Below are positions 36,486 through 44,579 of a stretch of 64,000 bases of DNA, piece by piece. The position numbers and the translations under genes are program-made. How positions within the stretch are numbered: position 1 is the first letter of the stretch; the number at the start of each line of letters is the position of its first letter. This DNA comes from an uncultured bacterium (GTDB lineage: Bacteria > Actinomycetota > Actinomycetes > S36-B12 > CAIYMF01), in the NCBI GenBank assembly GCA_903826575.1, contig CAIKEU010000001.1, forward strand, positions 1 to 64,000. The letters are read 5' to 3'. Under the pieces are notes generated by a model. That model had not been told where the DNA came from. It ran no database searches and was given only the letters and a program-made list of their open reading frames with translations.

Positions 36486-38111
36486 TTACCGATCAACGGT
36501 GCTGTCGATCGATTCAGTGTGAGACTTAACCCCAGACGGAAGTCGTAGCGTAGCCAGTAGACCCAGGAGCACGAATGCTGCCGCGGTAAATGACGCGTAT
36601 CGGACAGCCGAAGCAAAGGCTTCACCGGCCGCTTCGGCGATTTGCGCTCCGCCGGGTTGCTGGTGCAGGGACGGAATCACCGTGCCGGCAGTCTTTTCCA
36701 CCAGGTCTGCGATTTGATGGCGCTGGGCTTCGTCAAGACCTGGCACGCTGGCCAAATTGCTGAACGTAAGCTTGGACAGCGATAGGAACAGGACGGTTCC
36801 TAGAATCGCCGTTCCCAGAGCCGAGCCCAACTGGCGGGCCGTGCTCTGCGTGCCACTGGCCTGTCCAGATTTGCGAACCGGAACGTCGGCGAGGATCAAT
36901 CCGGTCAACTGCGCGCTCGCGTAGCCAACGCCAACACCGTAAATCACGAGCCAGAACGCGATTACCCATCCGCTAACTGACGTCGAGATCGTTAGCCCGA
37001 GACCAACGATGCCCACGATTTCAAGTGCAAGTCCGAGTTGAGCGACGAATCGTTGCGATCGCCTCATCGCCAGGGTCGCCGCCGTGGGGCCAGCAATGAA
37101 TGCGCCAACGGCAAGGGCAGCGAGCAAGGCGCCTGCGCCGAATGCCGTATAGCCAAGGACGCTTTGAAGGAACAGAGGCAGTGAAAACAGGATGCCAAAC
37201 TCGCCAAGGCTAACGATCATCGCCGCGAAGCTGCCGAGGCCAAAGGTCGGAATGCTAAAGAGAGAGAAATCGAGAAGAACAGACTTGTTAGCCTTCGTGC
37301 GTTGTGTCTCCAGTAAATAAAGACCGATGAGGCAGGCAGCGGAAAGTACGAGGGCCCAAAAGACCGGAGAGATAGACCCGGCAGGCCAATTCAGACCCCC
37401 TATCGACGAGTCCGTGACCGTTTTAAACCATCCGTAGTTGCGACCTTCAATGAGCGCGAAAACTAACGTGCCGATGCCAAGGGTCGACAGGACCGCACCA
37501 CCGACGTCTATGCCTGGCGCAATCTGGGCGTCCTTGAATTCCGGCACGAACATGAGGGACCCGACGATGATGATTAGGGCGATGGGGACGTTGATGTAGA
37601 ACGCCCAACGCCACGAATAGTGCTCAGTGAGGTAGCCGCCGAGAAGTGGGCCGATAGCGGCCATGCCACCGATGATCGAGCCGTAAATCGCGAACGCAAT
37701 GGTGCGATCCTTGCCTTTGTAGATCGAGTTGATCAGCGACAGCGATGTGGGCGACATCATCGCGCCGCCGACGCCCTGCAAGGCGCGTGCGGCAATGAGT
37801 GCTTCGCCCGATCCTGTCCGCGCCGCCACGATACTTGCGACGAGGAATACACCAGCGCCTAGCACGAACATGAGCCTGCGACCGAACCGATCGCCTAGTC
37901 CACCCATCACGATCAGCAATGCTGCGAATGTCAATGAATAGATTGCATTGACCCACTCCGCATCGATCGAGTTGATATTGAGTTCCCTGATGATCGACGG
38001 CAGCGATACATTGACGATCGTTGCGTCCATAATGATCAGCGAAATACCAAGGCCGATAAAAATCATCGGAAGCCATTTGCTGCGCTGTGTTTGGGATGCA
38101 ATATCAGACAT
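36486..38111 (-). CDS. MFS transporter, DHA2 (EmrB/QacA) family
   Basis: Drug:proton antiporter-type transporter with about 14 predicted membrane helices in 541 residues. Motif A-like GGLGDRFGRR lies between helices 2 and 3, and MDATIVNVSLPSI in helix 1 is the DHA2 signature. ATG 38111 is chosen because TAGCCT lies 7 nt before it and the extra 22 residues of the longer frame look random. The GMC gene follows after 46 bp, so efflux of a substrate or product of that enzyme is possible but unproven. Confidence 0.9.
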   Translation of the reverse strand: MSDIASQTQRSKWLPMIFIGLGISLIIMDATIVNVSLPSIIRELNINSIDAEWVNAIYSLTFAALLIVMGGLGDRFGRRLMFVLGAGVFLVASIVAARTGSGEALIAARALQGVGGAMMSPTSLSLINSIYKGKDRTIAFAIYGSIIGGMAAIGPLLGGYLTEHYSWRWAFYINVPIALIIIVGSLMFVPEFKDAQIAPGIDVGGAVLSTLGIGTLVFALIEGRNYGWFKTVTDSSIGGLNWPAGSISPVFWALVLSAACLIGLYLLETQRTKANKSVLLDFSLFSIPTFGLGSFAAMIVSLGEFGILFSLPLFLQSVLGYTAFGAGALLAALAVGAFIAGPTAATLAMRRSQRFVAQLGLALEIVGIVGLGLTISTSVSGWVIAFWLVIYGVGVGYASAQLTGLILADVPVRKSGQASGTQSTARQLGSALGTAILGTVLFLSLSKLTFSNLASVPGLDEAQRHQIADLVEKTAGTVIPSLHQQPGGAQIAEAAGEAFASAVRYASFTAAAFVLLGLLATLRLPSGVKSHTESIDSTVDR

Positions 38112-38118
38112 GGACCCA

Positions 38119-38124
38119 AGGCTA
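38119..38124 (-). promoter_or_regulatory. -10 element for the MFS gene (leaderless)
   Basis: On the minus strand TAGCCT is followed by 7 nt and ATG 38111. The divergent small-protein gene has CATGAT at 38157-38162, 6 nt before its own ATG. Confidence 0.6.
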
Positions 38125-38168
38125 CCGTTGCTAGGCTGCCAAACCTCGCGGTGCGGCATGATGGTGTT

Positions 38169-38486
38169 ATGAGTCAAAACGACGATATCGAACGTCTGTT
38201 GCGCGAGGTAGATGCCAGCTTGACGGGCGCCACCTCAGCTCGACCAACAGGTGGGACGGTCGCACCGCGATCGTCGGGGTCGGTAACCACGCCGGAGGCT
38301 GCCGCAAGCGGCAGCGGCGTGTTGCCCAAAGCGGTTGTTGCTGCCGTTGTGTGCGGTGGCGTCGTCTTCGGCGCAACCTTCCTCTTGCAGTGGCTCCCGC
38401 TGATCGATAATCCGCTCAGTAGTGGTTTGGGCGCTGCGGTTGGCGCTTTTTTCACGGCATTGGTCGTCGGACGTCGTCGCCGCTAG
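38169..38486 (+). CDS. Small membrane protein of unknown function
   Basis: 105 residues: a charged N-terminus (DDIERLLREVDASL), a Ser/Thr/Pro-rich linker and two hydrophobic helices (about 53-72 and 82-98) ending in RRRR. Not recognised. The ATG at 38169 is favoured over the longer frame from 38091 because CATGAT lies 6 nt before it (-10 with the two most conserved positions A and T in place). Converges on the RNA methyltransferase gene with 3 bp between stops. Confidence 0.7.
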   Translation: MSQNDDIERLLREVDASLTGATSARPTGGTVAPRSSGSVTTPEAAASGSGVLPKAVVAAVVCGGVVFGATFLLQWLPLIDNPLSSGLGAAVGAFFTALVVGRRRR

Positions 38487-38489
38487 CAC

Positions 38490-39287
38490 CTAGCGATCCT
38501 GCAGGGCGAAGAACGTAATGGCGCTTGCCACCGAGACATTGAGACTGTCGACATCACCGGTCATCGGAATACGCACCTGTTCATCGCATGCGTCGAACGC
38601 TGCTTGACTCAGGCCGTCGCCTTCGGTGCCAACGACTACGGCAATCCGTTGATCTAGATCTAGCTCGCGTACCGAGCGTGCCGACGCGTCGGGTGTCATG
38701 GAAATGCATGTAAATCCACTTTCTTGCAACGCTTTCAGCCCGTCAGGCCACGGTTCGATGCGCGTCCACGGGACAGCAAATACCGTGCCCATCGACACTT
38801 TGATACTTCGCCGATAAAGCGGATCGGCACATGATGGCGTGACGAGCACGGCTTCGACGCCGAGGGCAGCTGCGTTTCGAAAGATCGCACCGACATTTGT
38901 GTGGTCAACTAAGTCTTCTAAGATCACGATTCTTCGTGCCACAGTCGTGATGTCGTCGACGGATCGAAGTGGTTTGCGTTCAAACGACATGAGCGCACCG
39001 CGATGGACGCGATAGCCGGTTATTGATTCAAGGGTCTGGCTATCGGCCAGGTACGTTGTGCAGCCAGTCGCATCGAGGACGTCGCGGATTGATTCGAACC
39101 AACGTTCCGTCATCAGCGCCGCGCGCGGCGTGTAACCGGCAGTGAACGCACGACGAATCACCTTATCCCCCTCGGCGAGGAATAGACCTTCCTCAGGTTC
39201 GCGTACCTTGCGCAGTTCCACGTCGGTCAGTTGAGTGAAATCACGCACGCGCCCATCTTGTACATCTGAGATGTGAATAATCGCCAC
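38490..39287 (-). CDS. TrmH/SpoU-family RNA 2'-O-methyltransferase
   Basis: SPOUT-fold methyltransferase of 265 residues. An N-terminal substrate-binding region is followed by the knotted domain with VILEDLVDHTNVGAIFRNAAALG, VVGTEGDGLS and IPMTGDVDSLNVSVASAI, the three SpoU motifs. Acts on tRNA or rRNA ribose; the exact site is not readable. The GTG start overlaps the TSUP stop by one base (TAGTG), so the two are translated together. Confidence 0.9.
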   Translation of the reverse strand: MAIIHISDVQDGRVRDFTQLTDVELRKVREPEEGLFLAEGDKVIRRAFTAGYTPRAALMTERWFESIRDVLDATGCTTYLADSQTLESITGYRVHRGALMSFERKPLRSVDDITTVARRIVILEDLVDHTNVGAIFRNAAALGVEAVLVTPSCADPLYRRSIKVSMGTVFAVPWTRIEPWPDGLKALQESGFTCISMTPDASARSVRELDLDQRIAVVVGTEGDGLSQAAFDACDEQVRIPMTGDVDSLNVSVASAITFFALQDR

Positions 39288-40036
39288 TAGTGCCTCGAGA
39301 TACTTACGCCGGCGGCAACCAACCCGATTGTTACGATCAGACCTCTAAGCGCCGGCTCAGGTAGCCGCTTGGCGATCGGCGCTCCGATGAACCCTCCGAT
39401 AAATGCGCCGGCGCCAACGGCGATTGCCGCGGGCCAGTACACAGCACCAGCAAAGGCAAAAATGATCGCTGCCACAAAGTTGCTAACGCCCTGCAAGACG
39501 TTCTTGGCGGCGTTCGACAACTGCAGATCGGTGCTGTACATCGTTCCAAGGACAGCGATGAGCAAGATTCCCTGCGCCGCGCCGAAATAGCCGGCATAGA
39601 CGCCAACGCAGAACAGGATCGGAAAGAGAGCCGACTTGGGCAAATTCGTGGCATCGATTCCACGACTGGCGATCATTCGACTGATCCGCGGCTGAACGAC
39701 AACAAGCACACAGGCCGCAATGATCAGCCAGGGCACCAGTGTCTCGAACACATTCGCAGGCAAGCGAAGAACGAGGCTCGCCCCGATCGCCGCACCGATA
39801 CCAATCATGAGCATGAGCCCCACAACCACCCGGCCACGACCAGCTAGTTGTTTTCGATAAACGAAGGCTCCGGCTGCATTTCCTGGCGAGATTCCGAGTG
39901 AATTTGTGCCGTTGGCAACCACGGGCGGCAAGCCAGCAGCCAGCAAAAGCGGATACGTCAGCAGCGTCCCGCTACCTACCGCGGCGTTGACAGCACCGGC
40001 CGCAATACCTGCGGCACCTAAAATGAGAAGGTTCAC
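39287..40036 (-). CDS. TSUP-family (TauE/SafE) membrane transporter
   Basis: Eight-helix membrane protein of 249 residues of the sulfite exporter TauE/SafE family, members of which move sulfite, sulfoacetate or other organosulfur anions. GSGTLLTYPLLLAAGLPPVVANGTNSLG and the second-half repeat GAFIGGFIGAPIAKRLPE are typical. GTG 40036 is chosen because its first bases overlap the stop of an upstream 11-codon leaderless ORF (GTGA), implying coupled translation. The frame could extend to GTG 40087, but that start has no supporting signal. Confidence 0.85.
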   Translation of the reverse strand: MNLLILGAAGIAAGAVNAAVGSGTLLTYPLLLAAGLPPVVANGTNSLGISPGNAAGAFVYRKQLAGRGRVVVGLMLMIGIGAAIGASLVLRLPANVFETLVPWLIIAACVLVVVQPRISRMIASRGIDATNLPKSALFPILFCVGVYAGYFGAAQGILLIAVLGTMYSTDLQLSNAAKNVLQGVSNFVAAIIFAFAGAVYWPAAIAVGAGAFIGGFIGAPIAKRLPEPALRGLIVTIGLVAAGVSISRH

Positions 40037-40068
40037 AGGTCGGCTCGACAACGGACTGGTGCACTCAC
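40033..40068 (-). CDS. Leaderless 11-codon leader ORF coupled to the TSUP gene
   Basis: GTG at 40068 lies 6 nt after TAGGCT (40075-40080, minus strand). The ORF encodes MSAPVRCRADL and ends in TGA at 40033, which overlaps the TSUP GTG start as GTGA. It has one Cys codon and two Arg codons before the stop. The arrangement predicts that ribosomes reach the transporter gene only by terminating on the leader. Translation is inferred. Confidence 0.5.
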   Translation of the reverse strand: MSAPVRCRADL

Positions 40069-40074
40069 ACGGTG

Positions 40075-40080
40075 AGCCTA
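40075..40080 (-). promoter_or_regulatory. -10 element for the TSUP leader ORF
   Basis: TAGGCT with a 6-nt spacer to GTG 40068, identical in sequence to the -10 in front of the gene at 42412. Confidence 0.55.
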
Positions 40081-40103
40081 CAGACACCCACGTTTACGAC
40101 TTT

Positions 40104-41084
40104 CTAGCTATCAGCAGATTCGTCAGCTAGTGGTGCGGTTGCTGTCGTCGGTGTTCCCGCGACGCTGGGAGCGGAAGAGGTATCTGTGTTGGTGGAACCG
40201 GCCGGTGGCCTGGTGAATGCAGCACCTAGCGTGTCCATAGCTCGAGAGAGTTCAGCGGGAATGACCCAGACTTTATTTGCGGATCCCTGTGCCAGCGTTG
40301 GCAGCGCCTGAATGTACTGGTAAGCGAGTACCTGAGGATCTGCGCCTCCTGCGTGGATTGCGTCGAATACCTTTTGAATCGAGGTAGCTTCGGCTTCCGC
40401 CCGCAAGACGCGAGATTGAGCGTCACCTTCTGCGCGCAGGATTGCAGATTGACGTTCACCCTCGGCCGTCAGAATCTGTGATTGTTTGAATCCCTCTGCC
40501 GTTAGGATCGAAGCGCGCTTTTCACGTTCGGCACGCATTTGCTTCTCCATCGTTTCCTGGACACTTGCCGGCGGGTCAACCGCCTTAAGTTCAACCCGGT
40601 TCACGCGGATTCCCCACTTGCCTGTGGCTTCGTCGAGTACACCGCGTAGAACATTGTTGATTTCCTCCCGAGAGGTCAACGTTTGTTCGAGATCCATTCC
40701 GCCGATGACATTTCGCAGCGTTGTCACAGTCAACTGTTCGATACCGGTAATGGGACTGGCGATCTCGTACATCGCTGCCTTCGGATCTGTCACCTGAAAG
40801 TAGATCACTGAGTCGATGTTCACCACGAGGTTGTCTTCAGTAATTACGGGTTGAGGTGGGAACGAGACAACCTGTTCGCGCATATCGACCAGAGGCTTGA
40901 GTGTGTCGACATAGGGAAAGAGAAGTGAGAGACCGGGACTCAGCGTGCGGTTGTAGCGGCCGAGGCGCTCAACGATTCCGGCGCGAGCCTGAGGCACAAT
41001 ACGCACCGCCCGAGTCAACGTCAGAACCACCAGCAACACAACCAGAAGTCCAATAACGGCAGTCACTATCGCGCCAGTGCTCAT
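40104..41084 (-). CDS. SPFH/Band 7 membrane protein
   Basis: Stomatin/prohibitin-type membrane scaffold of 326 residues: one N-terminal membrane helix (about 5-25), then the SPFH domain with RIVPQARAGIVERLGRYNRTLSPGLSLLFP, a long charged coiled coil (EKQMRAEREKRASILTAEG) and a low-complexity tail. Follows nfeD by 38 bp with GGGGA ahead of its start. NfeD-SPFH pairs are thought to organise membrane microdomains or regulate membrane proteolysis. Confidence 0.92.
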   Translation of the reverse strand: MSTGAIVTAVIGLLVVLLVVLTLTRAVRIVPQARAGIVERLGRYNRTLSPGLSLLFPYVDTLKPLVDMREQVVSFPPQPVITEDNLVVNIDSVIYFQVTDPKAAMYEIASPITGIEQLTVTTLRNVIGGMDLEQTLTSREEINNVLRGVLDEATGKWGIRVNRVELKAVDPPASVQETMEKQMRAEREKRASILTAEGFKQSQILTAEGERQSAILRAEGDAQSRVLRAEAEATSIQKVFDAIHAGGADPQVLAYQYIQALPTLAQGSANKVWVIPAELSRAMDTLGAAFTRPPAGSTNTDTSSAPSVAGTPTTATAPLADESADS

Positions 41085-41122
41085 CGACCCACATCCCCAA
41101 TTCGGTGCGAAATAGACGCAAA

Positions 41123-41545
41123 CTAACCCACGAGCGCGGTCACGCCCTCGATCGAAATTACCTGGACAGATTCCCCTGCTTGAAACGTGCTGTCCCCGTC
41201 ATAGGAACGGGCACTCCACACTTCCCCGCCGATCTTCACTCGGCCATCGCGGCTGTCAACCGTTTCCAGCACAATCGCATTCGAGCCTGGCAGAGCGGCG
41301 ACTCCGGTTCGGATTGCTGCCGGTGTTTGCATGTGCCGCATCGCGATTGGTCGAACAAATGCCACTAGAACACCTGATACAGCTGCGAAGGTGAGCGCTT
41401 GAAGGATTACCCCGCCGCCGAGTGCTCCGACAACTGCGGCACCTGCCGCGCCGCCAGCGAGCATTGCGAACACCAGACTGGTCGTCAGGATCTCAGCAAC
41501 GATCAGCAGACCTGCCGCAATCAACCACCACACCCCGGGGTTCAT
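41123..41545 (-). CDS. NfeD-family membrane protein
   Basis: Short NfeD form of 140 residues: membrane helices at about 8-25, 27-45 and 48-65, then an OB-fold domain (TGVAALPGSNAIVLETVD..GRVKIGGEVWSARSYD). It lacks the ClpP-like protease domain of long NfeD proteins. Partner of the SPFH protein encoded next. TATGAT, the best -10 in the window, is 6 nt before the ATG. Confidence 0.92.
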   Translation of the reverse strand: MNPGVWWLIAAGLLIVAEILTTSLVFAMLAGGAAGAAVVGALGGGVILQALTFAAVSGVLVAFVRPIAMRHMQTPAAIRTGVAALPGSNAIVLETVDSRDGRVKIGGEVWSARSYDGDSTFQAGESVQVISIEGVTALVG

Positions 41546-41551
41546 AAAGTG

Positions 41552-41557
41552 ATCATA
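41552..41557 (-). promoter_or_regulatory. -10 element for nfeD (leaderless)
   Basis: TATGAT on the minus strand, 6-nt spacer, ATG 41545. Confidence 0.7.
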
Positions 41558-41583
41558 TGCACAACCGACGAGTTTTGGGTCGA

Positions 41584-42366
41584 CTAAACAGCTCTTGCTG
41601 ACCAGCGATCACCGAGGCGGGATATCGACAGTGGTAATCCAAATGTCTCCGACAGGACCGGTCCGGTCAGGACGTGCTCGAGGGGGCCGGCAGCCACTGC
41701 TCGTCCGCGCTTGAGGAGCAATGCATGAGTGAAGCCCACGGGAATCTCCTCCACATGGTGGGTGACGAGAACGGTCGAGGCAGCATTGAGATCGGTGGCA
41801 ATATCGCCAAGTCGGCGTACGAGATCCTCGCGGCCCCCAAGATCGAGGCCCGCCGCTGGTTCGTCAAGAAGTAAGAGTTCAGGATCGGGCATTAGGGCAC
41901 GCGCGACCTGTACGCGCTTGCGCTCTCCTTCACTCAAGGTGCCGAAACGCCTGTTCGCGAATGCTCCAACACCGAGTTGGTCTAAAAGGTGCTGAGCGCG
42001 AGCGTGATCGCCGATGTCATAACCTTCACGCCAACGCCCAGTGATCGCGTAGGCGGCGGTCACGACAACGTCTGACACGATTTCATCGTCGGGTATCCGC
42101 TCAGCCAAGGCTGCACTTGCGAGGCCAATCCGCGGGCGCAGCTCAAATACGTCGGTACGTCCAAGCCGCTCACCCAGGATCTCCACCGTGCCACGCGTGG
42201 GGTGCACGAGGGTAGAGGCGATGGCCAGGAGGGTGGTTTTTCCAGCCCCATTTCCCCCGAGGACGACCCAACGCTCGCCGGACTTAACGTCCCAACTCAG
42301 TCGGTCGAGGATGGCTACTCCACCGCGAACGACGTCAATATCAACCAACCGAAGCACATCTCCCAC
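41584..42366 (-). CDS. ABC transporter ATP-binding protein
   Basis: Single ATPase domain of 260 residues: Walker A GGNGAGKTT, signature TLSEGERKRV, Walker B LLLLDEPAAGLD and the H-loop VTHHVEEI. No permease or binding protein is adjacent, so its partner is unknown. The open frame runs 77 codons further upstream and would overlap the divergent gene; GTG 42366 is chosen because TAGTGT lies 7 nt before it and the conserved ATPase sequence begins just after. Confidence 0.88.
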   Translation of the reverse strand: MGDVLRLVDIDVVRGGVAILDRLSWDVKSGERWVVLGGNGAGKTTLLAIASTLVHPTRGTVEILGERLGRTDVFELRPRIGLASAALAERIPDDEIVSDVVVTAAYAITGRWREGYDIGDHARAQHLLDQLGVGAFANRRFGTLSEGERKRVQVARALMPDPELLLLDEPAAGLDLGGREDLVRRLGDIATDLNAASTVLVTHHVEEIPVGFTHALLLKRGRAVAAGPLEHVLTGPVLSETFGLPLSISRLGDRWSARAV

Positions 42367-42373
42367 GCCCCGA

Positions 42374-42379
42374 ACACTA
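42374..42379 (-). promoter_or_regulatory. -10 element for the ABC ATPase gene (leaderless)
   Basis: TAGTGT on the minus strand with a 7-nt spacer to GTG 42366. The divergent -10 (42400-42405) is 20 bp away. Confidence 0.6.
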
Positions 42380-42399
42380 GCGGTGCTTGCGGCGACCCT

Positions 42400-42405
42400 T
42401 AGGCT
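42400..42405 (+). promoter_or_regulatory. -10 element for the 268-residue unknown protein gene (leaderless)
   Basis: TAGGCT, 6-nt spacer, GTG 42412. It would share or overlap the -35 region of the minus-strand promoter. Confidence 0.65.
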
Positions 42406-42411
42406 TTCTTC

Positions 42412-43218
42412 GTGGTTGTGTCGAGTGATGCCGGTCGCTTTGTTGCCTGGGCTAGCGCCTATCTGACCGAGTCGACAAGTTTGGACGAGGCCGCAGCGGC
42501 GATTACCGGAGATGTTGATGTCCATCGTGTTCTCACGTGGACGGACGCTGTTGAGCCAGTCGCGATGACGCAGGCCCTTGGACTGCTGCGTCGACACGGT
42601 GTCACTAGTTTGCGTCTTGTCCTACCCGTTCCTGGTGACGTCACCGGGGTACCGGGACCGGTGACGGCATCGTCCGCTGCGACGAATGCGGGTGAGGCGG
42701 TGGTGTGCGTCGCCGATGTGACGGTCCAGCCGTTGATGTTTGTCCCTCGCACGTCGCAGCCGGATCCGTCCAACGAGGCGTTGCTGACGTTATGGGAACC
42801 GCACCTCGTGGAATTTACGAAGGCGCCATACGGGTTGCCGACGTTGTCAGAAGCCGAGCGGCAACTCAATGAAGCCATGGCGGAATCGACGGCCACGCTT
42901 GCCCAGTTGGATGTGGCGCGAGGTCGCGACGAGTTTGCCCGGGAATTGGCTCGCATTATGCGCGCCAATGAACAGGTACATGTCCCGTTAACACTCTCGG
43001 CGAGAGCTCAGCGAATGATTGCTTCTGGTAGCCGCCTGCTGGCGATTGTTGACATCGCTCAGCAAACAGATGGCGCTAGTGTTTCTGCAACCTCCGCCGA
43101 CATGCGCCGCGCGGCATTACGACCTTTGGGACAGGCTGCACGCTACGCGCTGTGTGCTGGCTACTCGGCTCAAGCAGAAGAGTTGGAGCTCACAAAATTA
43201 CGCGGGCCTATTCGCTAG
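42412..43218 (+). CDS. Conserved-looking protein of unknown function
   Basis: 268 residues, soluble, not recognised. It has a mixed alpha/beta N-terminal half (GLLRRHGVTSLRLVLPVPGDV), a central acidic helix-rich region (LSEAERQLNEAMAESTATLAQLDVARGRDEFARELARIM) and a helical C-terminus (DMRRAALRPLGQAARYALCAGY). No signal peptide or membrane segment. Divergent from an ABC ATPase with only 45 bp between start codons, and its 3' end overlaps sixA by 11 bp on the opposite strand. Confidence 0.7.
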   Translation: MVVSSDAGRFVAWASAYLTESTSLDEAAAAITGDVDVHRVLTWTDAVEPVAMTQALGLLRRHGVTSLRLVLPVPGDVTGVPGPVTASSAATNAGEAVVCVADVTVQPLMFVPRTSQPDPSNEALLTLWEPHLVEFTKAPYGLPTLSEAERQLNEAMAESTATLAQLDVARGRDEFARELARIMRANEQVHVPLTLSARAQRMIASGSRLLAIVDIAQQTDGASVSATSADMRRAALRPLGQAARYALCAGYSAQAEELELTKLRGPIR

Positions 43219-43759
43219 CGTTTCCTCGCGGTGCACTGAATGTCGTTAAGTGGGCTGAGTGTGCCTCAAGTGATGCCCACGAGGAATCAAAGTCAAGAAC
43301 AGCAATCCCGCACGTCGGATACTTGATTGCAATTGTGTGTGCTGCGACGGGATCTGCGGATCCGGCGATCGTCGTGACCAGATCTTCACAGCCCGGGTTG
43401 TGCCCAACCAAAATCGCCGTCCGAGCGCGATCTGGTATTTCACGCAGAACCGTCAACAGGGTGTCCACGGATGCTTCGTAAACGCGAGGATCGGTAACTA
43501 GCGGGCCAGACGCATCGGTTTCGTATTCGGCAGCGCCTATGTACCCGAGGGGTCCGGCGGCCAGTGTCCAGGTGCCACGTGCACGGCGGGCAGTTGACAC
43601 CACAACGTGATCGGGTGTGCCGATGTTCGTCCGCAGCCACTCGCCTACCGCTCGCGCGTCATCAACCCCGCGCGGTGCCAAGGGGCGATCGTGATCAAGC
43701 ACTCCCGTCGGATACGACGATTTGGCGTGCCGCATGATCACCAGACGTCGAGCAGTCAT
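43208..43759 (-). CDS. SixA-like histidine phosphatase
   Basis: Histidine phosphatase-superfamily protein of 183 residues with the RHAKS catalytic motif at 10-14 (phospho-accepting His11) and the later GHNPG motif carrying the second catalytic His. Related to SixA, which removes phosphate from phosphohistidine. It follows fabI by only 2 bp, so it is expressed with the fatty acid genes; a role in that pathway is not established. Confidence 0.87.
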   Translation of the reverse strand: MTARRLVIMRHAKSSYPTGVLDHDRPLAPRGVDDARAVGEWLRTNIGTPDHVVVSTARRARGTWTLAAGPLGYIGAAEYETDASGPLVTDPRVYEASVDTLLTVLREIPDRARTAILVGHNPGCEDLVTTIAGSADPVAAHTIAIKYPTCGIAVLDFDSSWASLEAHSAHLTTFSAPRGNASE

Positions 43760-43761
43760 GG

Positions 43762-44538
43762 CTACGCGCCGATCGCGTGTACGCCGCCGTCAACGTGGAC
43801 GATCTCGCCGGTTGTTCGTGGGAACCAGTCAGATAGTAGTGCGACGCAGCCGCGAGCTGCGGGCTCTGGATCGGCGAGATCCCAGCCGATCGGAGCGCGG
43901 GTTGCCCATACGGTTTCAAACTCATCAAATCCCGGAATCGACTTAGCCGCAATCGTCTTCAGCGGTCCAGCGGCAACGAGATTCACGCGGACCCCTTGCG
44001 GGCCTAGATCGCGAGCTAAGTATCGAGCGGTCGACTCGAATGCAGCCTTAGCGACGCCCATCCAATCGTACTTTGGCCAAGCAACGGTGGCGTCAAAGTC
44101 CAAACCGACCACCGATGAGGTGCGCCCCTCCCCCGTCATCAGGGGCAGACATGCCATCGTGAGTGATTTGAGCGAGAACGCCGACACGTGCAAAGCCGTT
44201 GCCACATCTGGCCACTCGGTGTGGAGGAAGTTGCCGCCGAGGGCAGTCTCAGGAGCAAAACCAATTGAGTGCAGTACACCGTCGAGTCCGTCCACATGCT
44301 CACGAATTCGTCCCTCTAGGGCCGCTAAGTGTTCTGGATCGGTCACGTCCAGTTCCACCACGGGAGCGGGCGAAGGCAATCGTCCTGCGATGCGAGTCGT
44401 TAGTGACATCGCGCGACCGAAGGACGAGAGAACTACCGTTGCACCCTCTGCTTGGGCCAGGCGCGCCACGTGAAAGGCGATCGAGTGATCAGTCAGGACG
44501 CCCGTTACCAAGATGCGCTTGCCGTCCAAGATTCCCAT
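43762..44538 (-). CDS. fabI: Enoyl-ACP reductase (InhA/FabI type)
   Basis: NADH-dependent reductase that completes each cycle of fatty acid elongation. The N-terminus MGILDGKRILVTGVLTDHSIAFHVAR and the catalytic Y157 and K164 (KYDWMGVAKAAFES) correspond to Tyr158 and Lys165 of InhA; VRVNLVAAGPLKT also matches. 258 residues. Downstream of fabG by 41 bp, the same order as mabA-inhA in mycobacteria. Confidence 0.94.
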   Translation of the reverse strand: MGILDGKRILVTGVLTDHSIAFHVARLAQAEGATVVLSSFGRAMSLTTRIAGRLPSPAPVVELDVTDPEHLAALEGRIREHVDGLDGVLHSIGFAPETALGGNFLHTEWPDVATALHVSAFSLKSLTMACLPLMTGEGRTSSVVGLDFDATVAWPKYDWMGVAKAAFESTARYLARDLGPQGVRVNLVAAGPLKTIAAKSIPGFDEFETVWATRAPIGWDLADPEPAARGCVALLSDWFPRTTGEIVHVDGGVHAIGA

Positions 44539-44579
44539 GTCGAGCCCTTCGTTGATGTGTCGTTCGATACGTGCGCGGG

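Noticed and set aside
43607-44473. Long plus-strand ORF of 288 codons
   Set aside because: Fully antisense to fabI and sixA, with Arg/Ser/Pro-rich sequence typical of a shadow frame.
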